Source of the DNA: Pantoea sp.
GTDB lineage: Bacteria > Pseudomonadota > Gammaproteobacteria > Enterobacterales > Enterobacteriaceae
DNA: 64,000 bases
Assembly (NCBI RefSeq): GCF_028283705.1
Contig: NZ_JAPWKD010000005.1
Coordinates: 62,001-126,000 of the forward strand
Direction: 5' to 3'
The stretch's first letter is position 1; each line of letters starts with the position of its first letter. Of this stretch, positions 53,348-64,000 are shown one piece after another. A program made the translations under genes and the position numbers. The notes under the pieces were generated by a model. The model did not search any database, was not told the origin of the DNA, and saw only the letters and a list, made by a program, of their open reading frames with translations.

Positions 53348-54214
53348 ATGTCTGTTCAAGATCAACTGCACCGTTACCTGTTTGAAAATGCGGCCGTGCG
53401 CGGCGAGCTGGTGAATGTTTCAAAAACCTGGAGCGAGATCGTGGAAAACCACGACTACGCTGAGCCGGTAAAAAACCTGCTGGGCGAGTTACTGGTTGCC
53501 ACTAGCCTGCTGACCGCCACGCTGAAGTTTGATGGTGACATCACCGTGCAGTTGCAGGGCGATGGCCCGCTGTCGCTGGCGGTGATCAACGGGAATAACC
53601 GTCAGGAGCTGCGTGGTGTGGCGCGAGTAAAAGAAGAGATCGCGCCAGGCAGCAGCCTGAAGCAGATGGTCGGGAACGGTTATCTGGTAATCACCATTTC
53701 CCCGGAAAAGGGCGAGCGCTATCAGGGTGTAGTCGGTCTGGAAGCAGACACGCTGGCAGGATGCCTGGAAGATTACTTTATGCGTTCTGAGCAGTTGCCA
53801 ACCCGCCTGTTCATTCGCACCAATGAAAAGGGTGCTGCCGGGATTCTGTTGCAGGTGCTGCCTGCTCAGGAGCCAAACCTCGACGATTTCAATCATCTGG
53901 CGACACTGACCGAAACCGTCAAAGCTGAAGAGTTGATCGAGCTGCCAGCCACCGATGTCTTGTGGCGTTTGTATCATCAGGAAGAAGCCACGGTGTACGA
54001 TCCCACGCCGGTAAGCTTCAAATGTACCTGTTCGCGCGAACGCTGTGGCGAAGTGCTGAAAACGCTGCCGGTGGAAGAAGTTGATGAGATCCTCGAAGAG
54101 GATGGTGAAATCGACATGCACTGCGATTATTGCGGCACACATTATGTTTACGATGCCGTCGATATCGCGGCGATTCGTAATACACCAACCGGTAGCAGCG
54201 ATCAGCTGCACTGA
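53348..54214 (+). CDS. hslO: redox-regulated chaperone Hsp33
   Basis: Cytosolic holdase that becomes active when its zinc centre is oxidised and the C-terminal part unfolds. The 288-residue product has the N-terminal core (about 1-180), a linker, and the zinc cysteines CTC (near 222-224) and CDYC (near 256-259). E. coli Hsp33 has 292 residues. The ATG at 53348 has GAGAGAAAAT upstream. It closes the igaA-yrfG-hslR-hslO group. Confidence 0.96.
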   Translation: MSVQDQLHRYLFENAAVRGELVNVSKTWSEIVENHDYAEPVKNLLGELLVATSLLTATLKFDGDITVQLQGDGPLSLAVINGNNRQELRGVARVKEEIAPGSSLKQMVGNGYLVITISPEKGERYQGVVGLEADTLAGCLEDYFMRSEQLPTRLFIRTNEKGAAGILLQVLPAQEPNLDDFNHLATLTETVKAEELIELPATDVLWRLYHQEEATVYDPTPVSFKCTCSRERCGEVLKTLPVEEVDEILEEDGEIDMHCDYCGTHYVYDAVDIAAIRNTPTGSSDQLH

Positions 54215-54429
54215 TTATCTGGGCGGCTACTGCCGCCCTTAATTCTTACTTAAATTACCTTCTTTTCTCTGACATTAGTTTTATAACTAATTGATTTATC
54301 TGCCAATGCGCGTTGAGTCGCATTTCTGACTAACAAACCTTTCCCCTCCTGCCCGGTGGAGTACACTGCGCGCGATCATCCCCCTCATAATTAATAATAA
54401 AAACAGACACCGATTAAAGGAGCATTCAC

Positions 54430-56049
54430 ATGCGCATTAACGGCCTGACATCGCAAGATCTCGCCACTTTAGGCATCAACGACACCACGGAAGTGGTGTA
54501 CAACCCGGACTTCGACACCCTGTTTCAGGAAGAAACCCGCCCTGAGTTGGAAGGCTATGCGCGCGGCATCCTGACACAAAGCGGGGCTATCGCTGTTGAT
54601 ACCGGCATTTTCACCGGCCGCTCACCAAAAGATAAATACATCGTGCGCGATGGCACCACACGCAACACCCTGTGGTGGAATGACGTGGGGGAAGGCAAGA
54701 ATGATAACCAGCCCCTGACGGCCGAAACCTGGCAGGCGCTGAAGCAGTGCGTTACCCAGCAGTTATCCGGTAAACGCCTGTTTGTGGTGGATGCGTTCTG
54801 CGGTGCCAACCCGGATACACGCCTCAGCGTGCGCTTCGTGATGGAAGTGGCCTGGCAGGCACACTTCGTCACAAACATGTTCATCCGTCCGAGTGATGAA
54901 GAACTGGCGCAGTTCACCCCGGATTTCGTGGTGATGAACGCAGCGCGTTGTACCAATCCTAACTGGCAGGCGCAGGGATTGCATTCAGAGAACTTTGTTG
55001 CTTTTAACCTGACAGAACGCATGCAACTGATTGGCGGCACCTGGTACGGCGGCGAGATGAAGAAGGGTCTGTTCGCTATCATGAATTATCTGCTGCCGCT
55101 GAAGGGTATCGCGTCGATGCACTGCTCGGCCAACGTCGGTAAAGCAGGTGATGTCGCCGTGTTCTTCGGTCTCTCCGGCACCGGCAAAACTACGCTGTCA
55201 ACCGATCCCGATCGTCAGTTGATTGGTGATGATGAGCACGGCTGGGACGATGATGGAGTCTTCAATTTTGAAGGTGGTTGCTATGCCAAAACCATTAATC
55301 TCTCGGCGCAGGCTGAACCGGAAATCTATAACGCGATTCGCCGCGATGCACTGCTGGAGAACGTGGTGGTTAATGCTGATGGTAGCGTCGATTATGCCGA
55401 TGGCAGCAAAACCGAAAACACCCGTGTCTCCTACCCGATTGAGCACATCGAAAACATCGTGCGGCCGGTGTCCAAAGCGGGTCATGCGCAACGCGTTATT
55501 TTCCTCACTGCCGATGCCTTCGGCGTGCTGCCACCGGTGGCCCGCTTAACACCAGAACAGACGCAATATCATTTCCTGTCTGGCTTTACCGCCAAACTGG
55601 CCGGTACGGAACGCGGCGTGACTCAGCCAATGCCCACTTTCTCAGCCTGTTTTGGTGCCGCGTTTCTGACCCTGCATCCAACGCAGTACGCGGATGTGCT
55701 GGTTAAACGCATGGAAGCAGCAGGCGCGCAGGCTTACCTCGTGAATACTGGCTGGAACGGTAACGGCAAACGCATTTCGCTGAAAGACACCCGCGCGATT
55801 ATCAACGCCATTCTGGCGGGTGAACTGGATGATGTTGAGACGCAAACGCTGCCGGTATTTAACCTGCAAATCCCCACACGGCTGGCACAGGTGAGTGAGG
55901 CAATGCTCGATCCACGCGCCAGCTGGTCCAGCCCTGCGGCATGGCAGGAGGCCGCACAGGACCTGGCACAGCGTTTTATCAATAACTTTGAGAAATACAC
56001 CGATAACGCCGCCGGAGCCGCGTTGGTGAACGCCGGACCGCAAATCTAA
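54430..56049 (+). CDS. pckA: phosphoenolpyruvate carboxykinase (ATP)
   Basis: Gluconeogenic enzyme that turns oxaloacetate and ATP into phosphoenolpyruvate, CO2 and ADP. It has 539 residues against 540 in E. coli. The P-loop is [11 protein letters not shown] (about 248-258), the metal-binding [21 protein letters not shown] follows in two parts, and the PEPCK-specific [10 protein letters not shown] block is present. The ATG at 54430 has AAGGAGC upstream. The 215-bp gap before it should hold a promoter, which I could not assign. Confidence 0.97.
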   Translation: MRINGLTSQDLATLGINDTTEVVYNPDFDTLFQEETRPELEGYARGILTQSGAIAVDTGIFTGRSPKDKYIVRDGTTRNTLWWNDVGEGKNDNQPLTAETWQALKQCVTQQLSGKRLFVVDAFCGANPDTRLSVRFVMEVAWQAHFVTNMFIRPSDEELAQFTPDFVVMNAARCTNPNWQAQGLHSENFVAFNLTERMQLIGGTWYGGEMKKGLFAIMNYLLPLKGIASMHCSANVGKAGDVAVFFGLSGTGKTTLSTDPDRQLIGDDEHGWDDDGVFNFEGGCYAKTINLSAQAEPEIYNAIRRDALLENVVVNADGSVDYADGSKTENTRVSYPIEHIENIVRPVSKAGHAQRVIFLTADAFGVLPPVARLTPEQTQYHFLSGFTAKLAGTERGVTQPMPTFSACFGAAFLTLHPTQYADVLVKRMEAAGAQAYLVNTGWNGNGKRISLKDTRAIINAILAGELDDVETQTLPVFNLQIPTRLAQVSEAMLDPRASWSSPAAWQEAAQDLAQRFINNFEKYTDNAAGAALVNAGPQI

Positions 56050-56063
56050 CAACGGCCCTGACT

Positions 56064-56135
56064 CGTAGCGGCGCGATTTATCATGCTCTTTTAGCCGTGC
56101 CCCGGCCAAAAATGCGCAATAAATTGCGCCGCTAC
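56064..56135. repeat. Split palindromic repeat between pckA and envZ
   Basis: CGTAGCGGCGCGATTTAT (56064-56081) and its near-perfect inverted copy ATAAATTGCGCCGCTAC (56119-56135) flank a 37-bp middle part. The arms match the simple palindrome at 21202-21231, so this looks like a composite of two copies around a different core. It lies between convergent genes. Confidence 0.75.
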
Positions 56136-56156
56136 AACAGGTTTTTGCTTTGCCTG

Positions 56157-58231
<2,075 letters not shown>

Positions 58232-58743
58232 GTTCAACTCCCAAAGGCGCCATTGCCTGAGCCAATATTGTTAAAAAAAGATGCCTTACAGTGACAGTCA
58301 TTAATGGTTTATATTCTAGCCGAAATTGTTACAAAGCATATTAAACAGCAGCTTATCTTTAATTTCACCGCTTAATTGTGGCGCATTTCTCGCTTTTTGC
58401 TCATTCGATCAATATGTTTGAGGGATCTCTGAAAAATCCCCCCCTTTTCTTTTTGTCACTGGTTCTGCTGACCCAGGCCTGTCGCGGAAGGCATCGTTTG
58501 CCATTTTTCTGACCATTCCTTCTCAGAATATCCCATCGAACCTCTGCCGGAAGCATAAAATGTGGTGTTTTTTTATTACGCTGCGCTTCTTCTCTCGGAT
58601 GAATCTCTGGCCCTGACGAAATTAAGGCCACAGTTAAATAAAGTAATAAAAATCAATCATTAACACCCACTTCCTTCTCCCGGCATGATCTCAGACACTG
58701 CTTCCGTACCTGTTGAAATTGAGTTCATGTGGAGAGAAAGAAA
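58232..58743. other. ompR to YjbE-like divergent intergenic region
   Basis: This 512-bp gap must carry the ompR promoter on the minus strand and that of the small exported gene on the plus strand. It is A+T-rich near ompR. A 76-codon minus-strand frame at 58401-58631 has no protein-like composition and is not called. A 10 of 14 match to the RcsAB box lies at 58523-58536. Confidence 0.5.
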
Positions 58744-58989
58744 ATGAAAAAAAGTTTATTTCTGCTGAGCGTATTGGTGCTGACCAGCAGTACCCAGGTC
58801 CATGCAGCCCCCGGCATCGGAGAGGCGGCGGGTTCTCAGGCATCTGCAAACGCGAAAGGCACATCGGAAGCCGTCGGTATCGGTACCGTAGCGGCATTGC
58901 TGGGTGTGGCGTTAGCGACCGCTGGAGGTAACGGCAACGGCACCTCGACATCCACCTCAACCACTACCATGACCCATCCTGCTAAATAA
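58744..58989 (+). CDS. small exported YjbE-like protein
   Basis: The 81-residue protein has a signal peptide (MKKSLFLLSVLVLTSSTQVHA, cleavage after VHA) and a mature part of low complexity, rich in Gly, Ala, Ser and Thr, ending in a Ser/Thr run (STSTSTTTMTHPAK). Layout and the motif GEAAGSQASANA resemble E. coli YjbE, the first protein of the yjbEFGH exopolysaccharide-related operon, but no yjbFGH follows. The start at 58744 was chosen over 58729 because GGAGAG lies 8-13 bp upstream and the signal peptide then begins MKK. Confidence 0.75.
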   Translation: MKKSLFLLSVLVLTSSTQVHAAPGIGEAAGSQASANAKGTSEAVGIGTVAALLGVALATAGGNGNGTSTSTSTTTMTHPAK

Positions 58990-59047
58990 CAGATTGCAGG
59001 CGCGGCAGGAACGCAGCGCCTCAGGTGTTTTACCAGCCCTTTCGCCA

Positions 59048-59099
59048 GCGGAGAATAATTTTTACCCCCGGCTTTCTTACAAAAGCTCTTATTCTCCGC
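59048..59099. repeat. Inverted repeat over the greB stop codon
   Basis: GCGGAGAATAA (59048-59058) and its exact complement (59089-59099) flank 30 bp that hold a smaller stem (GCTTT/AAAGC). The right arm contains the last codons and the stop of greB. It may form the 3' end structure of the greB transcript. Confidence 0.6.
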
Positions 59100-59592
59100 C
59101 CCTTTTTTCTTCTGCGTCTTTCACATATTCAATGCGGTTCACCAGCCAAAGCTTCTGCCCTTCCGGCGTCGTCACCGCCACTTCGTCATCCACTTCCTTT
59201 TTGATCAGCGCACGCGCCATCGGCGAATCAATCGAGATGTAATCTTTTACGTCGCCGTAGATCTCATCCGGGCCGACAATGCGAAACCGTTTCACATCAC
59301 CCTGCTCGTTCTCCACCTCAACCCAGGCGCCAAAGAAAACCTTCCCCTCCTGCTGCGGTGCGTAATCGACGATCTTCAGCTCCGCCAGGCATTTACGCAG
59401 ATAACGCACGCGGCGGTCGATTTGTCGCAGCAGGCGTTTGTTGTAGGTGTAATCGGCATTTTCCGAACGATCGCCCAGGCTGGCGGCCCAGGAGACAATT
59501 TTGGTGATTTCCGGACGCTTTTCATTCCACAAATGATCGTGCTCAGCACGCAATTTGTTATAGCCCTCGCGGGTAATCAGTTGGGTTTTCAT
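59089..59592 (-). CDS. greB: transcription elongation factor GreB
   Basis: Binds the RNA polymerase secondary channel and stimulates cleavage of backtracked RNA. The 167-residue product has the coiled-coil domain (about 1-78) with acidic tip LGDRSENADYTYNK, and the FKBP-like C-terminal domain (about 85-158) with VFFGAWVEVENEQGD and ISIDSPMARALI. E. coli GreB has 158 residues; the extra residues are a charged C-terminal tail (KDAEEKRGGE). It is divergent from yhgF. Confidence 0.96.
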   Translation of the reverse strand: MKTQLITREGYNKLRAEHDHLWNEKRPEITKIVSWAASLGDRSENADYTYNKRLLRQIDRRVRYLRKCLAELKIVDYAPQQEGKVFFGAWVEVENEQGDVKRFRIVGPDEIYGDVKDYISIDSPMARALIKKEVDDEVAVTTPEGQKLWLVNRIEYVKDAEEKRGGE

Positions 59593-59797
59593 CGCGTCAA
59601 CTCGTCGTAGCAGGTCTTATTTAGCATAGTGGAGGCTAACAATATGCGACCAGGCGGACATCAGCAAGATCGGGGCGGCAATGTGCGAAACGCATTCAGA
59701 AAATGACGGATTCACCTGCCACTGTCTGGCAATTTTCACCCTCAGCCCGTATAACTGTCCCCTGTTTCTTAACCCCGTGTAAGCAAGACAGTAACTG

Positions 59798-62131
59798 ATG
59801 ATGAAAGATTCGCTGAGCCAGATTATCGCAAGTGAGCTGAAGGCGCGTGACGAACAGGTTGACGCCGCCATCCGCCTGCTTGACGAAGGGAACACCGTGC
59901 CGTTTATCGCACGCTACCGTAAGGAAGTCACCGGCGGGCTGGACGATACCCAGCTGCGCCAGCTGGAGAGCCGCCTCGGCTATCTGCGTGAGCTGGAGGA
60001 GCGCCGCCAGTCGATTCTGAAATCCATCGACGAACAGGGCAAACTCACCGCCGACCTCGCCAGTGCCATTAATGGCACCCTCAGTAAAACTGAGCTGGAA
60101 GACCTGTACCTGCCGTATAAGCCGAAGCGCCGCACCCGTGGTCAGATTGCCATTGAAGCCGGCCTCGAACCGCTGGCCGACACGCTCTGGCAAGATCCGT
60201 CGCACGACCCTGAGCAACTGGCTGCGGGCTATGTCGATGCCGACAAAGGCGTCGCCGATGTGCGTGCCGCGCTGGATGGCGCGCGTTATATCCTGATGGA
60301 ACGCTTTGCTGAAGACGCTACCCTGCTGGCTAAAGTGCGTGACTACCTGTGGAAAAATGCCCACCTGGTTTCCCGCGTCGTCGAAGGCAAAGAAGACGAA
60401 GGCGCGAAATTCCGCGACTACTTCGATCATCACGAAGCACTCAGCACCGTGCCTTCACACCGTGCGCTGGCGATGTTCCGTGGCCGCAACGAAGGCGTGC
60501 TGCAACTGTCGCTGAATGCCGATCCGCAATTCGAAGAAGCCCCACGCGAAAGCCACGGCGAAACGCTGATCGCCAGCCACCTGAATCTGCGTCTGAACAA
60601 CGCCCCGGCAGACAGCTGGCGTAAAGCAGTGGTGAGCTGGACATGGCGCATCAAGGTGCTGCTGCATCTGGAAACCGAGCTGATGGGTACGGTACGCGAG
60701 CGTGCGGAAGATGAAGCCATCAACGTGTTTGCCCGTAACCTGCATGACCTGCTGATGGCCGCTCCTGCGGGCATGCGTTCCACCATGGGTCTCGATCCCG
60801 GCCTGCGTACCGGCGTGAAAGTGGCGGTGGTCGATGCCACCGGCAAACTGGTAGCAACCGACACCATTTACCCGCATACCGGCCAGACGGCCAAAGCGGC
60901 CACGGCTGTCGCTGCGCTTTGCGCCAAACATCAGGTTGAACTGGTGGCGATTGGTAATGGCACCGCATCGCGCGAGACCGAACGTTTTTTCCTTGATGTG
61001 CAGAAGCAGTATCCGCAAATCAAAGCGCAGAAAGTGATTGTCAGCGAAGCCGGTGCATCGGTTTATTCCGCTTCGGAGTTGGCCGCGCTGGAGTTCCCGG
61101 ATCTGGATGTGTCGCTGCGTGGCGCGGTGTCGATTGCCCGCCGTTTACAGGACCCTCTCGCCGAGCTGGTGAAGATCGACCCGAAATCCATCGGGGTGGG
61201 CCAGTATCAGCACGACGTCAGCCAGAGCCAGCTGGCGAAGAAACTGGACGCGGTGGTGGAAGATTGTGTGAACGCCGTTGGTGTTGATCTCAACACCGCC
61301 TCGGTTGCGCTGCTGACGCGCGTCGCGGGCCTGACCCGTATGATGGCGCAGAACATTGTCAGCTGGCGTGACGAGAATGGCCGTTTCCAGAACCGTCAGC
61401 AACTGCTGAAAGTCAGCCGTCTTGGCCCCAAAGCCTTTGAACAGTGTGCGGGCTTCCTGCGCATCAACCACGGCGACAACCCGCTGGATGCCTCCACCGT
61501 GCACCCGGAAGCCTACCCGGTGGTTGAGCGCATTCTGGCCGCCACCGAACAGGCGCTGAATGAGTTGATGGGCAATCCTGGCAGCCTGCGTAACCTCAAC
61601 GCGCGTGATTTCACCGATGAGCGTTTTGGTCTGCCCACCGTCACCGACATCATCAAAGAGCTGGAAAAGCCGGGCCGTGACCCGCGTCCCGAGTTCAAAA
61701 CCGCCCAGTTCGCCGAGGGCGTGGAAACGCTCAACGATCTGCTGCCAGGGATGATTCTGGAAGGGGCTGTCACCAACGTGACCAACTTTGGGGCTTTTGT
61801 CGATATAGGTGTGCATCAGGATGGCCTGGTTCACATTTCATCGCTGTCGGATAAGTTTGTCGAAGACCCGCATCAGGTGGTGAAAGCCGGGGATATCGTC
61901 AAAGTCAAAGTGATGGAAGTCGATCTGCAACGTAAGCGCATCGCACTCACCATGCGTCTGGACGAACAACCGGGTGAGAGCAACGTACGCGGCGGTGGTA
62001 ACCGCAATGCGGGTAAAGAGTCGGCGCGCCCGGCACAGGCGAACAAAGGCCGGGCAAAACCTGCCAGCCAGCCTGCCGGTAACAGCGCGATGGGTGATGC
62101 GCTGGCCGCTGCCTTCGGTAAAAAACGCTAA
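59798..62131 (+). CDS. yhgF: Tex family RNA-binding transcription accessory protein YhgF
   Basis: Homologue of Tex, a transcription-associated RNA-binding protein. The 777-residue product has an N-terminal helical part, a YqgF/RNase H-like domain (about 325-460, [17 protein letters not shown]), helix-hairpin-helix repeats (about 490-560, [18 protein letters not shown]), and an S1 domain (about 648-720, [20 protein letters not shown]). A basic Ala/Pro tail ends the protein. E. coli YhgF has 773 residues. The start at 59798 (ATGATG) has a weak ribosome binding site. Confidence 0.95.
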   Translation: MMKDSLSQIIASELKARDEQVDAAIRLLDEGNTVPFIARYRKEVTGGLDDTQLRQLESRLGYLRELEERRQSILKSIDEQGKLTADLASAINGTLSKTELEDLYLPYKPKRRTRGQIAIEAGLEPLADTLWQDPSHDPEQLAAGYVDADKGVADVRAALDGARYILMERFAEDATLLAKVRDYLWKNAHLVSRVVEGKEDEGAKFRDYFDHHEALSTVPSHRALAMFRGRNEGVLQLSLNADPQFEEAPRESHGETLIASHLNLRLNNAPADSWRKAVVSWTWRIKVLLHLETELMGTVRERAEDEAINVFARNLHDLLMAAPAGMRSTMGLDPGLRTGVKVAVVDATGKLVATDTIYPHTGQTAKAATAVAALCAKHQVELVAIGNGTASRETERFFLDVQKQYPQIKAQKVIVSEAGASVYSASELAALEFPDLDVSLRGAVSIARRLQDPLAELVKIDPKSIGVGQYQHDVSQSQLAKKLDAVVEDCVNAVGVDLNTASVALLTRVAGLTRMMAQNIVSWRDENGRFQNRQQLLKVSRLGPKAFEQCAGFLRINHGDNPLDASTVHPEAYPVVERILAATEQALNELMGNPGSLRNLNARDFTDERFGLPTVTDIIKELEKPGRDPRPEFKTAQFAEGVETLNDLLPGMILEGAVTNVTNFGAFVDIGVHQDGLVHISSLSDKFVEDPHQVVKAGDIVKVKVMEVDLQRKRIALTMRLDEQPGESNVRGGGNRNAGKESARPAQANKGRAKPASQPAGNSAMGDALAAAFGKKR

Positions 62132-62184
62132 CAACCTGCCCTGAAATGCGCGGTGGCTGCCTGGTCACCGCGCACATCAGGTTG
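62132..62184 (+). terminator. Two-tier hairpin after yhgF
   Basis: CAACCTG (62132-62138) pairs with CAGGTTG (62178-62184), and inside it TGCGCGGTG (62147-62155) pairs with CACCGCGCA (62166-62174). The structure begins at the yhgF stop. No T-tract follows, so it may protect the RNA end rather than terminate. Confidence 0.55.
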
Positions 62185-62257
62185 ATAAATCTCCTCATCC
62201 AGCTACGCTGAAAAAATCCGTGTGAAAAAATGACCTTCCGCGTGGCACAGCGATCTG

Positions 62258-63946
62258 ATGGATATTATCAACGCCTTACTTGATGAGATTTATGCAGGCA
62301 CCTTCCCCGTGGCGGCCCGTGAGCGTCTGCTTTCCCATATTCGCGCCGCACGTGATACCGTCAAAATCCCGCGCAAACCGCACTGGGATGAAAAGGATGT
62401 GGTGCTGATCACCTATGCCGATCAGTTTCGTGAGCCGGAAGTGCCCACGCTTGCCACCTTCTCCCGCTTTTACCAGCAACATCTGCAAGGCACCTTTTCG
62501 TTGGTCCACCTGCTGCCGTTTTTTCCCTACTCCTCGGACGATGGTTTTTCGGTCATCGACTATCACCAGGTCAACCCGATTTGTGGCGACTGGCAGGATG
62601 TGGCCGCACTGCATACCCATACCCGGCTGATGTTCGATTTCGTCTGTAACCATATGTCCGCACATAGCGCCTGGTTTCGTCATTTTCTGGCGCAGGACCC
62701 CGGTTGGGATGACTTTTTTATCAGTATGCCGCCCGCGACCGATCTCAGTGCCGTGACCCGCCCACGCACATCACCACTGCTGACGCCGTTCACCATGGCC
62801 GATGGTGCAACGCGTTTTATCTGGACCACCTTCAGCGCCGATCAAATCGATCTCAACTTCGCCAACCCGGAAGTGCTGATCCGCATGGTCAACGTGCTGC
62901 TCGATTACCTGAAGAAAGGAGCCGACTATGTCCGGCTGGATGCGGTGGGCTATATGTGGAAAACGCCGGGGACGAACTGCATTCATCTGCCAAAAACCCA
63001 TCAGCTGGTGAAGCTGTTCCGCGCCATTGCCAATGTGGTCGCACCGGGGACAGTCATCGTCACCGAAACCAACGTGCCGCATAAAGACAACATCGGCTAT
63101 TTTGGCAATGGTCACGACGAGGCGCAGATGGTGTACCAGTTTTCGCTGCCGCCGCTGGTGCTGCACGCCATTCATTCCGGCTCCGGGCGCGCGCTGCGCC
63201 AGTGGGCCAGCTCGCTGGATCTCAGCAGCAATGACACCACCTTTTTTAACTTTCTCGCCTCGCATGACGGCATTGGCCTCAATCCGGCACGCGGTATTTT
63301 ATCTGAGGTGGAGATTGTGGCGTTGGTGCGCGATCTGGCGCTGGAAGGCGCGCTGGTGTCCTACAAAAACAATCCGGACGGCACCACCAGCCCGTATGAA
63401 ATCAACGTCACCTATCTTGATGCGTTAAATCTCCAGGATGACGATGACCACACGCGACTGCGCCGTTTTCTGCTGGCCCATGCCATCCTGCTGGTCTTTC
63501 CCGGGGTGCCCGCGATCTACATTCAAAGCATCCTCGGCTCGCGTAACGACAATGAAGGGGTGCGCGCTGCCGGACACAACCGCGCCATTAATCGTGAGAA
63601 ATACAGCTTACGTGAGATGGAGCAGTTCCTGAGTGGCGGCAATGCGCTGCGTCAGCAAGTGTTTGAACGCCTCAGCGCGCTGATTCAATTACGCATACGC
63701 CAGCCAGCCTTCCATCCGGACAACCCGATGACGCTGTTCGATAGCGATAACGCCTTGCTGGTGCTGCGCCGTCATAAGCCTGACAGCCAGGAAGGTTTAC
63801 TTTGCGTGTTTAATCTCAGCAGTCGCGAGGTTGAAACGACATTGCCGCAGGCGCGACATTTTCACGATTTGATCAGCGGTGAGAAGATTGATGGCGGCCA
63901 GCCTGTCAGACTGGTCGCCTGGCAATTTATGTGGCTACGTGGCTGA
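62258..63946 (+). CDS. GH13 subfamily 18 phosphorylase, probably glucosylglycerate phosphorylase
   Basis: The 562-residue protein is a GH13 alpha-glucan-type enzyme with a TIM barrel and no signal peptide. The likely nucleophile is Asp228 in VRLDAVGYMWK, the acid/base Glu270 in VTETNVPHK, and the stabilising Asp337 in SHDGIGLN. The stretch WKTPGTNCIHLPKTHQL is closer to YcjM-type glucosylglycerate phosphorylases than to sucrose phosphorylase as I recall them. Such enzymes split glucosylglycerate with phosphate to glucose-1-phosphate and glycerate. The ATG at 62258 lacks a clear ribosome binding site. Family is firm; substrate is inferred. Confidence 0.8.
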   Translation: MDIINALLDEIYAGTFPVAARERLLSHIRAARDTVKIPRKPHWDEKDVVLITYADQFREPEVPTLATFSRFYQQHLQGTFSLVHLLPFFPYSSDDGFSVIDYHQVNPICGDWQDVAALHTHTRLMFDFVCNHMSAHSAWFRHFLAQDPGWDDFFISMPPATDLSAVTRPRTSPLLTPFTMADGATRFIWTTFSADQIDLNFANPEVLIRMVNVLLDYLKKGADYVRLDAVGYMWKTPGTNCIHLPKTHQLVKLFRAIANVVAPGTVIVTETNVPHKDNIGYFGNGHDEAQMVYQFSLPPLVLHAIHSGSGRALRQWASSLDLSSNDTTFFNFLASHDGIGLNPARGILSEVEIVALVRDLALEGALVSYKNNPDGTTSPYEINVTYLDALNLQDDDDHTRLRRFLLAHAILLVFPGVPAIYIQSILGSRNDNEGVRAAGHNRAINREKYSLREMEQFLSGGNALRQQVFERLSALIQLRIRQPAFHPDNPMTLFDSDNALLVLRRHKPDSQEGLLCVFNLSSREVETTLPQARHFHDLISGEKIDGGQPVRLVAWQFMWLRG

Positions 63947-64000
63947 TTACTTCTTATAAACGTCCGCTACGCCGCTGAACTTACCGTGTTCACGGCCCGC
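63947..64000 (-). CDS. C-terminal end of an unidentified protein (partial)
   Basis: The minus strand has an open frame from the window edge to a TAA at 63947-63949. It reads AGREHGKFSGVADVYKK, a charged and plausible protein C-terminus, and its stop directly abuts the stop of the phosphorylase gene on the other strand. Seventeen residues are too few to name a family. Confidence 0.45.
   Translation of the reverse strand, partial: AGREHGKFSGVADVYKK

Noticed and set aside
58401..58631. 76-codon minus-strand frame between ompR and the YjbE-like gene
   Set aside because: No ribosome binding site, no family resemblance, and a composition unlike its neighbours' genes.
62258..63946. Reading the GH13 protein as amylosucrase or plain sucrose phosphorylase
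   Set aside because: The length and the blocks around Asp228 and Glu270 fit GH13_18 and look closer to the YcjM type, though the substrate remains inferred.

Overview
The window is chromosomal core sequence from a gammaproteobacterium of the order Enterobacterales. The gene order follows the E. coli/Salmonella segment from the end of the S10 operon to yhgF almost gene for gene, and most proteins look like close relatives of their E. coli counterparts (OmpR and CRP appear near-identical from memory). The moderately GC-rich coding, short palindromic repeats of the type cgtagcggcgcga..., and insertions typical of plant- or environment-associated enterics suggest Pantoea, Erwinia or a near relative. 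That genus call is inference. I see no tRNA, rRNA, insertion sequence, prophage, integrase or CRISPR array.

Layout. 1-5.9 kb (minus strand): start of rpsJ with the S10 leader, bacterioferritin bfr/bfd, and the str operon rpsL-rpsG-fusA-tufA. 6-12.7 kb: tusDCB sulfur relay with the regulator yheO, the periplasmic and cytoplasmic foldases fkpA and slyD, slyX, yheV, and the glutathione-gated potassium efflux pair kefG-kefB. 12.8-21.6 kb: the ABC-F gene yheS, then an insertion of tauABCD (taurine uptake and use) and a LysE-type exporter, then yheT-yheU-prkB and yhfA. 21.9-28 kb: crp, yhfK, argD-pabA-fic-yhfG and ppiA. 28.3-36.1 kb: tsgA, an inserted cytosine deaminase gene (codA), and nirBDC-cysG. 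36.2-42.4 kb (minus): aroK-aroB-damX-dam-rpe-gph-trpS. 42.8-46.2 kb (minus): the DNA-uptake operon hofMNOPQ. 46.4-58.2 kb: mrcA, nudE, igaA-yrfG-hslR-hslO, pckA and ompR-envZ. 58.7-64 kb: a small exported YjbE-like protein, greB, yhgF (tex), a GH13_18 phosphorylase resembling glucosylglycerate phosphorylase, and the tail of an unidentified minus-strand gene.

Functional links. NirB, NirD and NirC take up and reduce nitrite, and CysG makes the sirohaem NirB needs; an exact FNR site and a 7-2-7 NarL/NarP site lie 28 bp apart upstream. TusBCD passes sulfur to tRNA wobble uridine. The tau genes supply sulfite from taurine. AroK/AroB feed chorismate, which PabA uses for folate. Other readable control sites are a Fur box (bfd), a sigma-E promoter (fkpA), two ARG boxes exactly 3 bp apart (argD), a CRP site (ppiA/tsgA), and strong promoters for rpsJ and rpsL.

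I did not find a clearly new multi-gene system. The points most worth a second look are a YhfG antitoxin in which the expected inhibitory glutamate is alanine, a hairpin that would bury the tauA ribosome binding site, an orphan YjbE-like gene, RcsAB-like sites near that gene and near igaA, a palindromic repeat family that includes one copy reaching into a stop codon, and the GH13_18 phosphorylase. Motif readings were done by eye, and comparisons with E. coli rest on remembered sequences.
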